Shown here piece by piece: positions 21,304-32,372 of a stretch of 64,000 nucleotides of DNA. The notes beneath the pieces are model-generated. The model did not search any database and had not been told where the DNA came from. It was given only the letters and a program-made list of their open reading frames with translations. How positions within the stretch are numbered: position 1 is the first letter of the stretch; the number at the start of each line of letters is the position of its first letter. The translations under genes and the position numbers were made by a program. Source of the DNA: Siphonodentalium dalli (Eukaryota; Mollusca; Scaphopoda; Gadilida; Siphonodentaliidae); NCBI GenBank assembly GCA_032622095.1, contig CP136066.1, positions 145,481,559 through 145,545,558 on the forward strand, read 5' to 3'.

Positions 21304-23499
21304 AAAACACGAATGTTTTCATTTTATTATATGCGCTATTTACTAAAATAGATCGAGGAATTCATTCAAAATGTATGACCCATTAATTAGATTGATTTAC
21401 TGTCAAAAAGCCGAAATACCGTTGGCCTCATTTGTTTATATTAATGATATCAGTCACTATATTGAATAAACGATAAATAAAGTAAAGTGACCACGTGGTC
21501 GAAGTACATGGTCGATGTCGATAAATGACTACAGTGACTTAAGTCACATAATAACGTGTTGTTCACTGATTGGATCATTATTAAAAGGCTCCAGATTCAA
21601 TCTCAGAGCATCTAATATTCAAAATTTTCCGGGGGAGACCTCCTGACCCCCTCCCATACTTCCCCCTCAGGCCTTCGGCCTTTTTTATGAGAGCTACCCG
21701 CCACTCGCCTAGAATGATTTTAAGGGGAGCTCCTCATTGCTCATCAGTGATTTCCCACATGGAGACAAATGGATCCAAGGGGGGGGGGGGCGCCCCCCCC
21801 CCATATTTTCGCCAGAGCAAGGATTTTTTTGCGAGGTGATATATCAAATAGAAATATAGCAATTCTGAAAGTGGAGTCAAAATTTAGACATTTTCATCTA
21901 TATGTAAAGAACGAATGAATGATAAACATGAGTCGTCTACAGTGCACTCTATAGGTTATACAATGTAGTCCGATCAACGCCCGGGCTATAAAACGCACTG
22001 GCGGCAGTATCATCGTAAAGAGATTATCTAAAGGCACACACGCCATACTACTATGGTATACATGTACCGTATACATATAGTATATTTTCGAATTATATTA
22101 TAGAAATACATTGCTGGTTCGTTTTCAATGGTATATATGCATGGCATTTAAAATTGGTTATATCTTCCATCACATGTTGTGGCACCCTAATTGGACCGAA
22201 TGTGTGATAACAAGACATCTTCAGGTCACGACAAATACGCATCTTCCATTGCTTAATAAAAAAAGACTGACACGAGTCGGTCAAAGCATCGGTTTCCATG
22301 TATCCGTATCGTCATTAGACAGCTGATTGACTGAACATATATTTATTCATAACCCAAACATTTACACAGCAGATAATAATTTACATACAATATTTTAATT
22401 AACATTATGGATGCAACCAGAATGTAGATGAATAGGGGATTGGAATACTAGTTTATCAGTTCCGTGTCAGATATTTTTTGGTTAAAACTGTGTTTATACT
22501 AATAAAACAAGTACGTGATTGGAGTGTGATCTGACCACCCGTTTGGCTTGTATTGATGACATATTTTGCTGGTGTATCATGAAGCTGATGGCTATTAGAA
22601 GTAAAACTGAAAAAATTAGCATGGTTAATGGAGGGATTAAGAGGTTGGATAGATGCATTGTATTACCAGCCGAAACACATCTATACTAGTACTGACTAGA
22701 AGCCATGATTGCGAGTATTCATTCTGAATTACAAAATATTCTCCCATGCACCAGCCCAAAGCCTAGGCACCCGGTGATTCCGGGGGCTTATTCCGTGGGC
22801 ATGTCCGGCGCGCCAAAATCACCATGTCGCCCAGATAATTCACATTTGCACAGACTTTCAGAAGATAAGTTCACTGTTCAAAGAAGCTTTGATCTTTCAT
22901 CACTAACCTTCCATAGTATACCGTAATTGTACTGAAGGTTATTGTTACCCGTTCCATATATAGGCCTAATATAAAGCAATATATTACTGGGTCCAGAACA
23001 CAGGAAAACACGTCATTTTGAATGTAGTATACGAAAAATTTCCCCGGACCCCACTTACGATAAGGGGGTTAGACCCCACTCTCCTGCTCTTTCCCACTCG
23101 CTGCTTCGCGGCTCGGATGATGCTATGCATCATATATATAATAATACATAGCTCCCCCCTTTTCAAATTTCCTGGATCCGCCACGTACTAGGAGAGGATT
23201 GGAACTGTGTTTATTTAATCAAATTGATGGTGTTTTTACTTTACACATGCACACATTTTAACCTATTGCTAATAAGGGACACAACTATCCTGTTAAAGTG
23301 GGTATTTTACCTTTACTGTATAGCCATAAATATTTGTGTTTTTAAAGGTTTTGTTGGCATATTTTTCAGCCATGTGCTTTGTTTGTTTATTTTTTGTGGG
23401 TGTACTTGATCAGCGTTCTCTCAGTTCTGGTGCAGACACAATGAGAGACCCTTACCCTGCCAACGACACATTATTTAGTACAATTTACATGATTTTCAT
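21304..23499. other. Non-coding stretch, no gene recognised
   Basis: No coding region recognised. It contains a G12/C10 self-complementary tract at 21779-21802 (twelve G, then CG, then ten C). An open frame at 22705-22926 has no family features. Everything else looks like ordinary intergenic or intronic DNA. Confidence 0.6.
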
Positions 23500-23504
23500 C
23501 AATT

Positions 23505-23600
23505 TTGGGGGTGGGTGTCCCAGACCTGGGTGGAAAAAACTTACGGCCCCGGGTGGGTGTCCCAGATCTGGGTGGAAAAAACTTACGCTCCCGGGGTGGT
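23505..23600. repeat. Tandem pair of ~50-bp G-tract units
   Basis: Two adjacent copies of GGGTGGGTGTCCCAGA(C/T)CTGGGTGGAAAAAACTTACG, followed by a partial third. Belongs to the G-tract repeat family described at 20817. Confidence 0.7.
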
Positions 23601-23747
23601 GGGTTCACAAAACTGAAAATTGTGCCAATAAGAGTATTTCAATAGGAATGGGCATCACTGATTGGAAATCAAAATAGTAAAGTCACATCAGCAACCATCG
23701 ATAGGCTACAGGCTTCAGTCACTTCGTATTTTGCATAATTATACGTG

Positions 23748-23850
23748 TACTAGCTGAAACAGGATCCCGTCGGGAGTCTTTATTCAGCGTCGGGGGGGGG
23801 GGGGGGTCGCGCAAATGACAGACAGATCCGTCTCTTTGTTATTTCGGCCA
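23748..23850. repeat. Repeat with CTAGCTGAAACAG and a G-run, copy 1
   Basis: Landmarks ACTAGCTGAAACAG, CTTTATTCAGCGTCGGGG (G-run of ~15) and ATGACAGACAGATCC. A second copy is at 27251-27360, immediately before the giant repeat unit. The function is not recognised. The 23851-24554 stretch after it has no recognised feature. Confidence 0.6.
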
Positions 23851-24554
23851 ATTTGGCCGGTTACTTCATGTGACTTTTTCATCTGACGTGTGTGTCGGAT
23901 AATTGATCTGGAGGATTTATGTAAATGTTAGCCCAAACTACATTTCCAAGTAACGATGGTTTTGTTGTTTATTTTGAGGAATAATACCGCGTCAGATGAA
24001 TTCAGCCCAAATATGTTAACAGTTGTCGTGTCAAACATTCGGCAGTAGGTTAGCGTTATTTAGTATTTGTGGATGTCCTTTAACATGGGGAAAATAGACT
24101 ACTGCGCTTGAACGAGCATGTGAATTTGTCGTTTTTAATGTACAGCAACTTGATAATCAATAACAGAGGCATTCTCTGTCAAATATGGTCGCTCTATTTA
24201 CGGTATTAATTGCGGAACTTTCTAAAGTAAACTACGCGTAAACGGATACATACGGTAAATTCTAGAATGTGCCGGAATCGGCCTAATCGCCCCAGGGCCA
24301 ACTCGCCCAGTCGACGTGTGTCAATTCGGTACCTACTATAACATGTACCCGAGTCCGATACGGAATAAAAGATGTATACGGGTGTTATATAGCGTTTGGT
24401 CCGTTGTTTCTCAATGAATATTATTGAAATTTGGTGTATATGTCCGGGCTGGGACATGGAATACAACAACGTTTGAATTGTTTTTAAATTTACAAATTTG
24501 TTGATTTTATTCAATTTGTTTTCGTTCTGAAAACACACTATAAAGTGTATATAA

Positions 24555-24865
24555 TATAATAACGAACACGAGACATACATAATTTATAAACTGTTAACAA
24601 AAGATATCAAATTCAATACATGACAAAGATGACTCAGTGGAGTTTATAAAGTGAACATAAAAACATTGAGGTAAGCATCTTTTTAAGGAATGCAACTTTA
24701 TTTAATGATAATAAACACATAAATTAAAATAACAAACATGAGACATACATGATTTATAAACTGTTAACAAAAGATATCAAACTCAATACATGACAAAGAT
24801 GACTCAGTGAAGTTTATAAAGTGAACATAAAAATATTAAGGTAAGAATCTTTTTAAGCATTACTA
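24555..24865. repeat. Tandem duplication, period ~174 bp
   Basis: The segment with ACATGAGACATACATGATTT and GTTAACAAAAGATATCAAA, ending TTAAGGTAAG(C/A)ATCTTTTTAAG, occurs twice with about ten substitutions. The copies are separated by an unrelated ~40-bp filler. Confidence 0.75.
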
Positions 24866-24879
24866 AACCGTTTAGCACA

Positions 24880-26130
24880 GACCACAGTCCACTTCACTCA
24901 TCCGATCATCACCAAACTTCATATTTATCTTGATATTGATCTATCAGATGAGAGCTATCAAATATTTTTTTAATTTCATAGGAAAAAATGGTCGCCAGCG
25001 GCCATATTGCATTTACGTTATATTTTATCGCGTCATGTCGATATCTAGTATTACTTAGAAATTTCACCTTTCCAGATTCATAATTGCTCCATTGACTGTA
25101 ACAGATGAAATTATTCCCCTCTTCGGATAGAGTGTCACTGAAACTTTATTTTGTCAGACTGTCTGTATAATCACTGATTATATATGGCAATAATCTGTAA
25201 TAAGATGTAGCACTATTTTATTTTATATTTACATGCAGTGCTGTTTTTATACATCAATTCTAATCCCCCTAGATCATCATGTGATCGATCATACATCGCG
25301 CGAGGACCTGGTTGAATTAAGGGGGGTTTTATGGATCACTTCTGTCCTCAAGCTAGATTATACTTATGACATTTAATGGCATGTTTCTAACGTGGAGGGT
25401 TAGATATGCTTGAGAAACCACCACTCTTTAATTCACACCAAGTTCTCAGCTGTCATGTTCGGATATTAGAACCCATAGCCATGATATATGGTTTATTTTG
25501 TGTATACTAGTAATATAGTTATTTTCAGTACCTTTATATACCAGTACTGTGTATAACAATGCATATAAATTAATCCATGTATACATGTATATTGATTCAA
25601 CGGATTCAGTGGTTTTGTCCATCAGTCTATCAAATTTGCGGGGAAAACATGGCTACAAGCAGTACACCCTGCTAAATTTCGAATTTGAATCAATTGGCGC
25701 ACCCTGCAGCCAGCTTTTATTGGAGAACTTTTTCTTATGTGGATATTTTGGGTCACCGCTAGATGTGAGCCATATTTTGTTCTCAAACTGTCCTTGTGAA
25801 GACATCACTGCCAGCGGTGATCTTCAATTTTACTATTTTTATGGCTAAATAATTTGGTTGATCCTACAGACGACACCCCTTGTCCGATCGTCATCAGATT
25901 CCACAATTATCTTCTGGACAACCAGGGTGAGAGTAATCTAATTTTCCCGAATTTCGTTAAAAAACATTACCACAGGCAGCAATTTGGTATCTTACTCTTT
26001 GATCCTCTTTTGCATGACTGAATTGTTTAGCAACTGTACAGACATATCCCTCATCTGGTTTTTATATACATGTATATCTCTTCATGCGGATAGCCAGTAT
26101 TACGTAGGTACTCCAACTTTCTGCATTCCT
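24880..26130. repeat. Diverged ~190-bp repeat family, second cluster
   Basis: Two sub-blocks (24880-25080 and about 25640-26110) share ACCAAACTTCAT, AGATG(A/T)GAGC, GCCAGCGG(C/T) and CTAGTATTACTTAGA with the 14030-14480 cluster. Intervening sequence (25081-25639) has no recognised feature. Reading frames across it are accidental. Confidence 0.55.
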
Positions 26131-26339
26131 GTCATCATTTGAAATATAAATATTTACCTGATACTTCCACCCTTCAAAATTTGTTTCGTCGTATCTATTT
26201 TAATGACCCGTATGGTAATATTGATACAGATATATTTGTCAAACATTTCTTTGTACAATATACAGGTATTTAGTTTGTAACTAAATCTAGAAATATATAA
26301 TAGTAGCTCGTGGACCCCACTTCGTCCGGGATGTTCCCC

Positions 26340-27060
26340 TCTGATTTTCGGAGAAATGCGCGATTTAACCTTGAATTGACTATTTTAAAGGTGAAGGTCA
26401 TGTCGGGGTCACGATTTGACCCGTCCAAAACACTCCCCGGACAAAAGTCACGACAAAAGTACCCGTCGAAATCCGCCCGGCTTTATACCCGATTTGACCT
26501 TGAATTGACAATTTTGAATGTCAAGATCAGGTCATGGTCATGATTTGACCCACTCGAAACACTCCTGGGACAAAAGTAACAGTAGGTATCAAATTTCGTT
26601 GAAATACTTCCGTTTTACCAGATTTGACCTTGAATTGATCTTTTTGAATGTCAAAGTCAGGTCGGGATCAAGATTTGACCCGTCCAAAATACTCCCTGGA
26701 AATAATTACCCCTAGGTATCAAATTTCGTCAAATCTGTCCGGCAGTTTTCCCGGCCATAGCTAACAGACAAACAGACAGACAAATGTCCAAAATATATAT
26801 TAAACTAGCTGATGTACTCGACTTCGTTCGGGCTAGTTAGGGATTTTTTTTGTGATCGCCTCCATCTGGACAGTACCCAGTATATACAGCGTCTGGCCAA
26901 ACTATTGTTCAATTGGTCCAGAAACATGCCTATATCAGCACGTTCGAGAACATGGTCCCACGTGAAATTGGACCCGTCCATATTGCTCCCGGGATCGAAG
27001 TAGTCCTACACACAAATTTTTAGTCGGATCGGTCAAGGTCCAGAAACATGCCTATGAGCG
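26340..27060. repeat. Tandem array of ~130-bp GATTTGACC units plus related tail
   Basis: Three adjacent units start GATTT(A/G)ACCTTGAATTGA at about 26360, 26490 and 26620. Each contains GATTTGACCC(G/A)(T/C)(C/T)C(G/A)AAA(C/A)(A/T)CTCC and, in the last two, GGTATCAAATTTCGT. The array ends in a short repetitive tail, AACAGACAAACAGACAGAC (26764-26782). From 26810 a second related block has GGTCCAGAAACATGCCTAT twice. The arrangement is typical of the satellite-like tails of small transposons. A (CATA)n microsatellite follows at 27125-27165. Confidence 0.7.
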
Positions 27061-27250
27061 AGGTCAAGTTGACACGTTAAATACCAAATTCGAGCAGTGT
27101 TAGAGTCTATAACACATACACACATGCATTCACGCATACACACATACATACATACATACAGACAGGTGTTTCAAAATGTATAATCGATAGCTACAACAAT
27201 TCTATGGTAGATAGTTCACGGCCGACCTGATGCATGCATCTTAGTTTTCT

Positions 27251-27395
27251 TGTATATACTGACTAGCTGAAACAGACTTCCTTCTGGAGCCTTTATTCAG
27301 CGTCGGGGGGGGGGCTGTGGCGTCTGTGTGCGCTTCGCGTACATGACAGACAGATTCTTCTCTTATATATATTGATCATATTATTATGCTACTTC
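27251..27395. repeat. Repeat with CTAGCTGAAACAG and a G-run, copy 2
   Basis: Second copy of the 23748-23850 repeat, including GACTAGCTGAAACAGA, TTTATTCAGCGTCGGGGGGG and ATGACAGACAGATTC. It forms the left border of the giant unit that starts at 27396. Confidence 0.6.
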
Positions 27396-27537
27396 AATAT
27401 ATCAGAAGATAGTGGGTCTCTTTGGGTCCAATCGTAAAATTGGGCATAAGTGTATTTTGAGTATGTTAGTACTATAGTACTATATATTTGAGAATCGTTG
27501 ATAAAAATGGGCGTAAGTATATTTTCGATATGGGCGT

Positions 27538-27702
27538 GTCCAAAAACTTCCAAAATTTCAAAAACTTCAAAAAATTCAAAAACTTCAAAAAATTCTAAAA
27601 TTTCAAAAATTTCAAAAATTTCTAAAAATTCAAAAACTTCAAAAATTTCAAAAACTTCAAAAATTTCAAAAATTTCAAAAAAATTCAAAAATTTCAAAAA
27701 CT
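27538..27702 (+). repeat. TTCAAAAA array
   Basis: About 165 bp of TTCAAAAA-type words (TTCAAAAATTTCAAAAACTTC and variants), period 9-12. It occurs again at 29280-29360 in the same unit, at 35030-35195 and 36758-36840 in unit 2, inverted at 46655-46800, and as a related array at 53520-53700 and 60655-60790. The open frames that read through it as Lys/Ser/Phe repeats are products of the repeat. Confidence 0.85.
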
Positions 27703-28369
27703 TGATTCAGATTGGTCAGGATTGGTTAGGAATTTTATAACGTTCACAGTTTATCTTGTATGAATTCACGAATCTTGTATGAGTTCAGAAAATGCATTAT
27801 TTATATTGGACTGCTCAAGTGTAGCATGTGAGAGTAAAGCATATAATAAAAAAACAAACCTACACTTTTAGTAGAAACCTGTATTAACTCATTCATGACT
27901 ACAGGAGATTGTGAATTATTACCATTTTCTATCTCTTTTGTCACATATGAGATAATTGTGTTATCCACTCACAAGTCTAGGTATGTTACATGTTTTTTTC
28001 TTTATACATCAGTGTATACATCAGTGTTTAATGTCCATGTTTGACCAGATTTGGCATTAAATTTATTTCTTTAAAGTTATCCTTATTTGATGTTAATTAC
28101 ATAGAATACTGCATGGGCGATTCAGCTGCATTAAGAATACTTTCCCTTGTCCTAAAGAGGCACACACCAACATACAATGGCCCTAGCGTGTTTAGTGTTG
28201 CTGCAGTTCCTTATTATTGATTTCTTAGTGTTACAAAGCAGTACAAACTAGTAAAAATCTAATAAAAGGTGTGAAGGAAAAAAACTAACTATGTCACGGA
28301 AAAAATTGCTTTGGGCTTATTTTGACACCCACCACCCCCAGCATACGTGTCGGAAAAAAAATTCTAACA

Positions 28370-28393
28370 CCCCCCCCCCCCCCCCCCCCCCCC
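28370..28393. repeat. C24 homopolymer, variable between copies
   Basis: Twenty-four C here, eleven at 35862-35872 in unit 2, and about thirty G at the matching place in the inverted arm (47692-47721). The difference of 13 exactly accounts for the offset change between units 1 and 2. Such a tract is prone to slippage and sequencing error. Confidence 0.85.
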
Positions 28394-29233
28394 GGCCAAC
28401 CCGGAACTAATTGCAACTTTTGGTATACTTGATAACTGCATTTCTACTGCATTACAATATGTTTATTTTTATAGAAAAATCTAATTAGAAAAAAGTTGAT
28501 AAATTTGTGTTTCCATGGTAACGATGGCTAATAATCGGGTAATTTTACATTAAATTGTGTGTATCGTGAATAATTGAATAACTATACCTGAAAGTTTACA
28601 ATGGTTTATGGAAGCACATGCAATGGCCGACATATCCATGATCGCCTTGAAATGTCAAGGTCCACTTGTTCAAAACTGATTTCTACGATAGTGTTATCTC
28701 TCACTATATTACATTAAACTCAATCTAACGACGTCTATTAATTTTCACAGAAACAATAATAAATCGTTTTCCTCTATTGAAAAATACTTTTATGATCGAG
28801 TTCTTCCCCATTGATTAATATTGACATTGTATATTAGTTTGGAAAAGACGAATATTGATTTTTAAGTGACTTACTTTAAGTTGAAATTGACTTATTGGCT
28901 GCTTATCTGATATATAATAAATTTAATTAAATAAATAACAAGAAAATAAATACGCTCAATATGGGCCTATTTCAGCACCAGATGTACGCTCTTAATAGAT
29001 GTGTTTTCACTGTGACCCGTGCCACCCAACAGAATAACGGGTATAAGTCCACTATGGGTTTATATCCGAACGAAATAAGTCCAATATGAACCAATGCCAA
29101 TATTTAGGTCCAATATGAACCTATTTTCCCGAGGATATAAGAAGATAGTGGGTCTCTTTGGGTCCAATCGTAAAATTGGGCATAAGTGTATTTTGAGTAT
29201 GTTAGTACTATAGTACTATATATTTGAGAATCG

Positions 29234-29527
29234 TTGATAAAAATGGGCGTAAGTATATTTTCGATATGGGCGTGTCCAAAAAATTTCAAAAACTTCAAAA
29301 ATTTCAAAAACTTCAAAAATTTCAAAAATTTCAAAAAACTTCAAAAACTTCAAAAATTTCAATATAATGAAGATGACGAGCAACCAATTTTCGACTGGCC
29401 TGAGGCATTACGTTATGGAATGAATAACGACAGCGGATCAGAGAGCACATCAGAGAGTGGATCAGAGAGCGGATCAGACAATTGGTCTTCTGAAAGTTCA
29501 TATCGGGACATAGAAGCCGATTTTTGA
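29234..29527 (+). CDS. Hypothetical small frame: FK repeat plus acidic Ser-rich tail
   Basis: Not recognised. After the low-complexity FKN repeat the frame reads QYNEDDEQPIFDWPEALRYG, then a run of SGSES/SESGS words, and stops at TGA (29525-29527). The same frame stays open for another 55 codons after the stop (to 29692: TCSECHSYQH, then LEDWDLEIELMEEYTYLLDS, ending DDSVNWD). The matching frame in the inverted arm (46483-46857) has an extra T in the T-run just before the stop. Possible coding remnants are the acidic parts. The Phe/Lys part comes from the repeat. An identical copy lies at 36713-37006. Confidence 0.35.
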   Translation: MIKMGVSIFSIWACPKNFKNFKNFKNFKNFKNFKKLQKLQKFQYNEDDEQPIFDWPEALRYGMNNDSGSESTSESGSESGSDNWSSESSYRDIEADF

Positions 29528-29692
29528 AGTACTAGCTCACAATCATCTTTTACCTGTTCAGAATGTCACAGTTACCAACACCAGCTCGAGGATTGGGACC
29601 TGGAAATTGAACTTATGGAGGAGTACACATATCTGTTGGACAGTGCCTATTCATCCGAAGAAATGTCTGACGATTCTGTCAACTGGGATTAA
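29528..29692 (+). pseudogene. Hypothetical acidic frame ending DDSVNWD
   Basis: Continues the preceding frame beyond its TGA and has no early Met. It includes CSECHSYQH (a possible C-x2-C-H-x3-H cluster), two Leu/Glu-rich segments and YSSEEMSDDSVNWD before TAA. A shortened version of the end (YLLDSVYSSEDMSDSVNWN) occurs at about 30225-30280, and both recur in unit 2 and in the inverted arm. An AATAAA lies ~60 bp downstream of each. Repeated preservation of the end suggests it was once coding. Confidence 0.35.
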
Positions 29693-30642
29693 AAATTAAC
29701 ACTTTAAATATTGTATATCCTACCATATGTGAACTTGAATTATGTCATCACCAATAAATACATATATAATCGATTATCTTTTCAATAATAATATCTCGCT
29801 GGGTTCTATCGTGGTAAAAATCTTTTGTTTGACAAGAGATTTTCCACTCAATGTTTGTCACAGACCTACGTCATAATACTCCCCTCCCCTCCTCTCCTAT
29901 CCCAACCACCTTCACATCACTTACCCGCACCTATTCATGCGCGTACACAATGTGTACGTGTCGGCGCACAAGACATCCAAATAAGGAGTATTAGCTCATA
30001 GTAAAGCAACGCTCTTTATTCATCTTTCAGCATAAATTGCATCCGTGTATTATCGCGAATTATTGGAAGAGCGTACGTTTATAGAGTTATTGTTCTTAGA
30101 ACGAGAATCGTTAGTCGGTTATTTTAAAAAGCGTTGCTAAAAAAGGGGTCGAGGACCCCGCCCCCACCCTGTTTTAGGGAAGTTACTCGGATCTGTATTT
30201 TGAGTAACAGATGAATATTCCTACCTACTGGACAGTGTCTATTCATCCGAAGACATGTCTGATTCTGTCAACTGGAACTAGCATCAGTTATGACACTCTT
30301 ATGTTGTATATCCTACCATATGTGAACTTGAATTATGTCATCACCAATAAATACATGTATAATCGATTATCTTTTCAATAATAATATCTCTCTGGGTTCT
30401 ATCGTGGTAAAAATCTTTTGTTTGACAAGAGATTTTCCACTCAATGTTTGTCACAGACCTACGTCATAATACTCCCCTCCCCGACACCCCTACCCCAACC
30501 ACCTTCACATATCAACTCACTTACCCGCACCTATTCATGCACGTATATATTGTACAATGTGTACGTGTCTGAGCACAAGACATCCAAATAAGGAGTATTA
30601 CCTCATAGTAAAGCAATGCTCTTTATTCATCTTTCAACATAA

Positions 30643-30831
30643 ATGGTATCCGTGTATTATCGCGAATTATTGGAAGAGCGTACGTTTATAGAGTTATTGT
30701 TCTTAGAACGAGAATCGTTAGTCTTCTATCGTGGTAAAAATATTTTGTTTGGCAAGAGATTTTCCACAATAATCTCAGCTGCTTATCGCGTTAATGCTAA
30801 TACGTCACATAATCTTATCACACGTACATAA
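30643..30831 (+). CDS. Hypothetical 62-codon frame with VYYRELLEE
   Basis: Not recognised. It starts MVSVYYRELLEERTFIELLF, is Leu/Glu/Arg-rich, and follows a GCTCTTTATTCATC motif by about 25 bases. A second version upstream (about 30052-30140) has the same VYYRELLEE stretch without Met and ends GYFKKRC. Copies lie at 38122-38310 and 45188-45376 (inverted arm). The VYYRELLE word is also kept in the second, diverged palindrome at about 54028-54052. Conservation across two families is the only argument for coding. Confidence 0.35.
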   Translation: MVSVYYRELLEERTFIELLFLERESLVFYRGKNILFGKRFSTIISAAYRVNANTSHNLITRT

Positions 30832-30941
30832 TAGCAGCTTATCGAAATATGCATACATGCGCTCAAATAATATGTACACGCTGTAACACGCAACCCTTGA
30901 AGTTACTTTGATGTTATTGTTATTTTGAACAAACTGAAAAC

Positions 30942-31133
30942 ATGATGATGCAAGAAATTTTCTATTTGTTATGCTTATCGCTGTACCAATTGATTGTATG
31001 TAATCAACGACAAAATGACCAACACGCCGAGAATGATTCATACCATGCTGATGATAAACACTGGAATATATGTATTCATACTGATGGTGACATTGGCCAA
31101 GATGACAGCGACTCGGACTGGGATGAAAAATGA
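30942..31133 (+). CDS. Hypothetical 63-codon frame: hydrophobic N-terminus, His/Asp-rich tail
   Basis: Not recognised. It starts MMMQEIFYLLCLSLYQLIVC, which looks like a signal peptide or single membrane segment. It continues polar (NQRQNDQHAENDSYHADDKH, then WNICIHTD) and ends GQDDSDSDWDEK. Eight copies of this frame exist in the window (also 31460, 38421, 39923, 41736 on plus; 43274, 44559, 45077 on minus), and none has an internal stop. Each is preceded by TGATGTTATTGTTATTTTGAA. An AATAAA follows ~60 bases downstream in this form. Whether it is translated is unknown. A long antisense frame also exists (30805-31161). Confidence 0.45.
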   Translation: MMMQEIFYLLCLSLYQLIVCNQRQNDQHAENDSYHADDKHWNICIHTDGDIGQDDSDSDWDEK

Positions 31134-31459
31134 ACACTTTAAATATTGTATATCCTACCATATGTGAACTTGAATTATGTCATCACCAATAAATGCATGA
31201 ATAATCGATTATCTTTTCAATAATAATATCTTTCTGGGTTCTATCGTGGTAAAAATCTTTCTACAATTGATTGACAAGAGATTTTCCACAATAATCTCAG
31301 CTGCTTATCGCGTTAATGCTAATACGTCACATAATATCATGACACGTACATATTAGCAGCTTATCGAACTATGCATACATACGCTCAAATAATATGTACA
31401 CGCTGTAACACGCAACCCTTGAAGTTACTTTGATGTTATTGTTATTTTGAACTGAAAAC

Positions 31460-31675
31460 ATGATGATGCAAGAAATTATCAATTTGTTATGCTTATCGCT
31501 GTACCAATTGATTGTATGTAATCAACGACAAAATGATCAACACGCCGAGAATGATTCATACCATGTTGATGATAAACACTGGAATATATGCATTCATACT
31601 GATGGTGACATTGGCCAAGATGACAGCGACTCGGACCAGTCCATCAGACGCCATCCCGTCTATTCCATCATATAA
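31460..31675 (+). CDS. Hypothetical 71-codon frame, second form of the MMMQEI family
   Basis: Same first ~58 residues as the frame at 30942 (Val for Ala and Asn for Tyr changes), but the end DSDWDEK is replaced by DSDQSIRRHPVYSII. It is followed about 60 bases later by AATAAAGAGCGTTTATT (31735-31751), which contains a potential poly(A) signal. Copies are at 39923-40138 and, inverted, 44344-44559. Confidence 0.4.
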   Translation: MMMQEIINLLCLSLYQLIVCNQRQNDQHAENDSYHVDDKHWNICIHTDGDIGQDDSDSDQSIRRHPVYSII

Positions 31676-32372
31676 TTGTCTCCACAATGTTTTACCTGAA
31701 ATAATTTGACGTCATTGCTCTTACATAAATAATAAAGAGCGTTTATTCTTTACTTCTCTATCACGATGCAGTTATTGAGCATCGTGTATCGCTATTTCAC
31801 CAGAGGTCACACGTTAGACCGTGTACACGTATATACATACGTAACATCAGACTAAACAAAGCTGATATGTTTCGATTGTTTGCGATTGTGACTGTAAATA
31901 GGTCTATCGAGTATATGGCATATAGCGCCACTTACCCACACCTATTCGTGCGCGTACACATTGTACCTTGGTATGTCAATGGATTGCTGGAAATCAACAA
32001 AATGTTAAAGAAACACAATAAACGCACTGGTGTTTGAATATTAAAGGAACACAATGCACTCTAAAGGGACACAAGACACTCATTATGAATGAATGTTTAC
32101 AATACAAGCGCAGTGGTTGAAAGTTAAAATGACACAGAACAATATTTAAAGTTCAAATTTTCGGGCTCTTAATGCGCCTTTTATCATTACGTATCGTTTC
32201 TCACTCTACAATTCCCAATAATCCACTCACTCTCCACCCGCTTATAGATATATAACGAAAACGAGAATATCATGTTGATGAAGTTTATTGAATATATCAG
32301 AAGATAGTGGGTCTCTTTGGGTCCAATCGTAAAATTGGGCATAAGTGTATTTTGAGTATGTTAGTACTATAG

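Larger units (their letters stand above)
27396..32290 (+). repeat. Giant repeat unit 1 (4.9 kb), first tandem copy
   Basis: The sequence from AATATATCAGAAGATAGTGG (27396) to GATGAAGTTTATTG (32290) is followed at once by the same start (32291), so this is a head-to-tail duplicate of unit 2. Offsets between the copies are constant (7492, then 7479, then 8463). They change only where unit 2 has Helitrons, a shorter C-run or a hAT insertion. The two copies are otherwise almost identical, and the predicted frames translate identically. Internally the unit is built of related modules: the ~150-bp start block recurs at 29139-29290. A block containing ATCCTACCATATGTGAACTT and CACCAATAAAT recurs at about 29710, 30310 and 31150. 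Confidence 0.9.

Noticed and set aside
22705-22926. 73-codon frame with Pro/Ser-rich content
   Set aside because: No family features, no splice signals that fit, not repeated in the window.
25549-25848. 99-codon frame
   Set aside because: Lies in the diverged ~190-bp repeat family; the same repeat elsewhere has stops.
27389-27740. Frames with Phe-Glu-Ile or Ser-Lys repeats
   Set aside because: Both strands open across the TTCAAAAA array; composition is explained by the repeat.
30805-31161. 118-codon antisense frame MVGYTIFKVFIF
   Set aside because: Antisense to the MMMQEI frame; the open length is shared by only some copies and it lacks family features, though I cannot exclude it.
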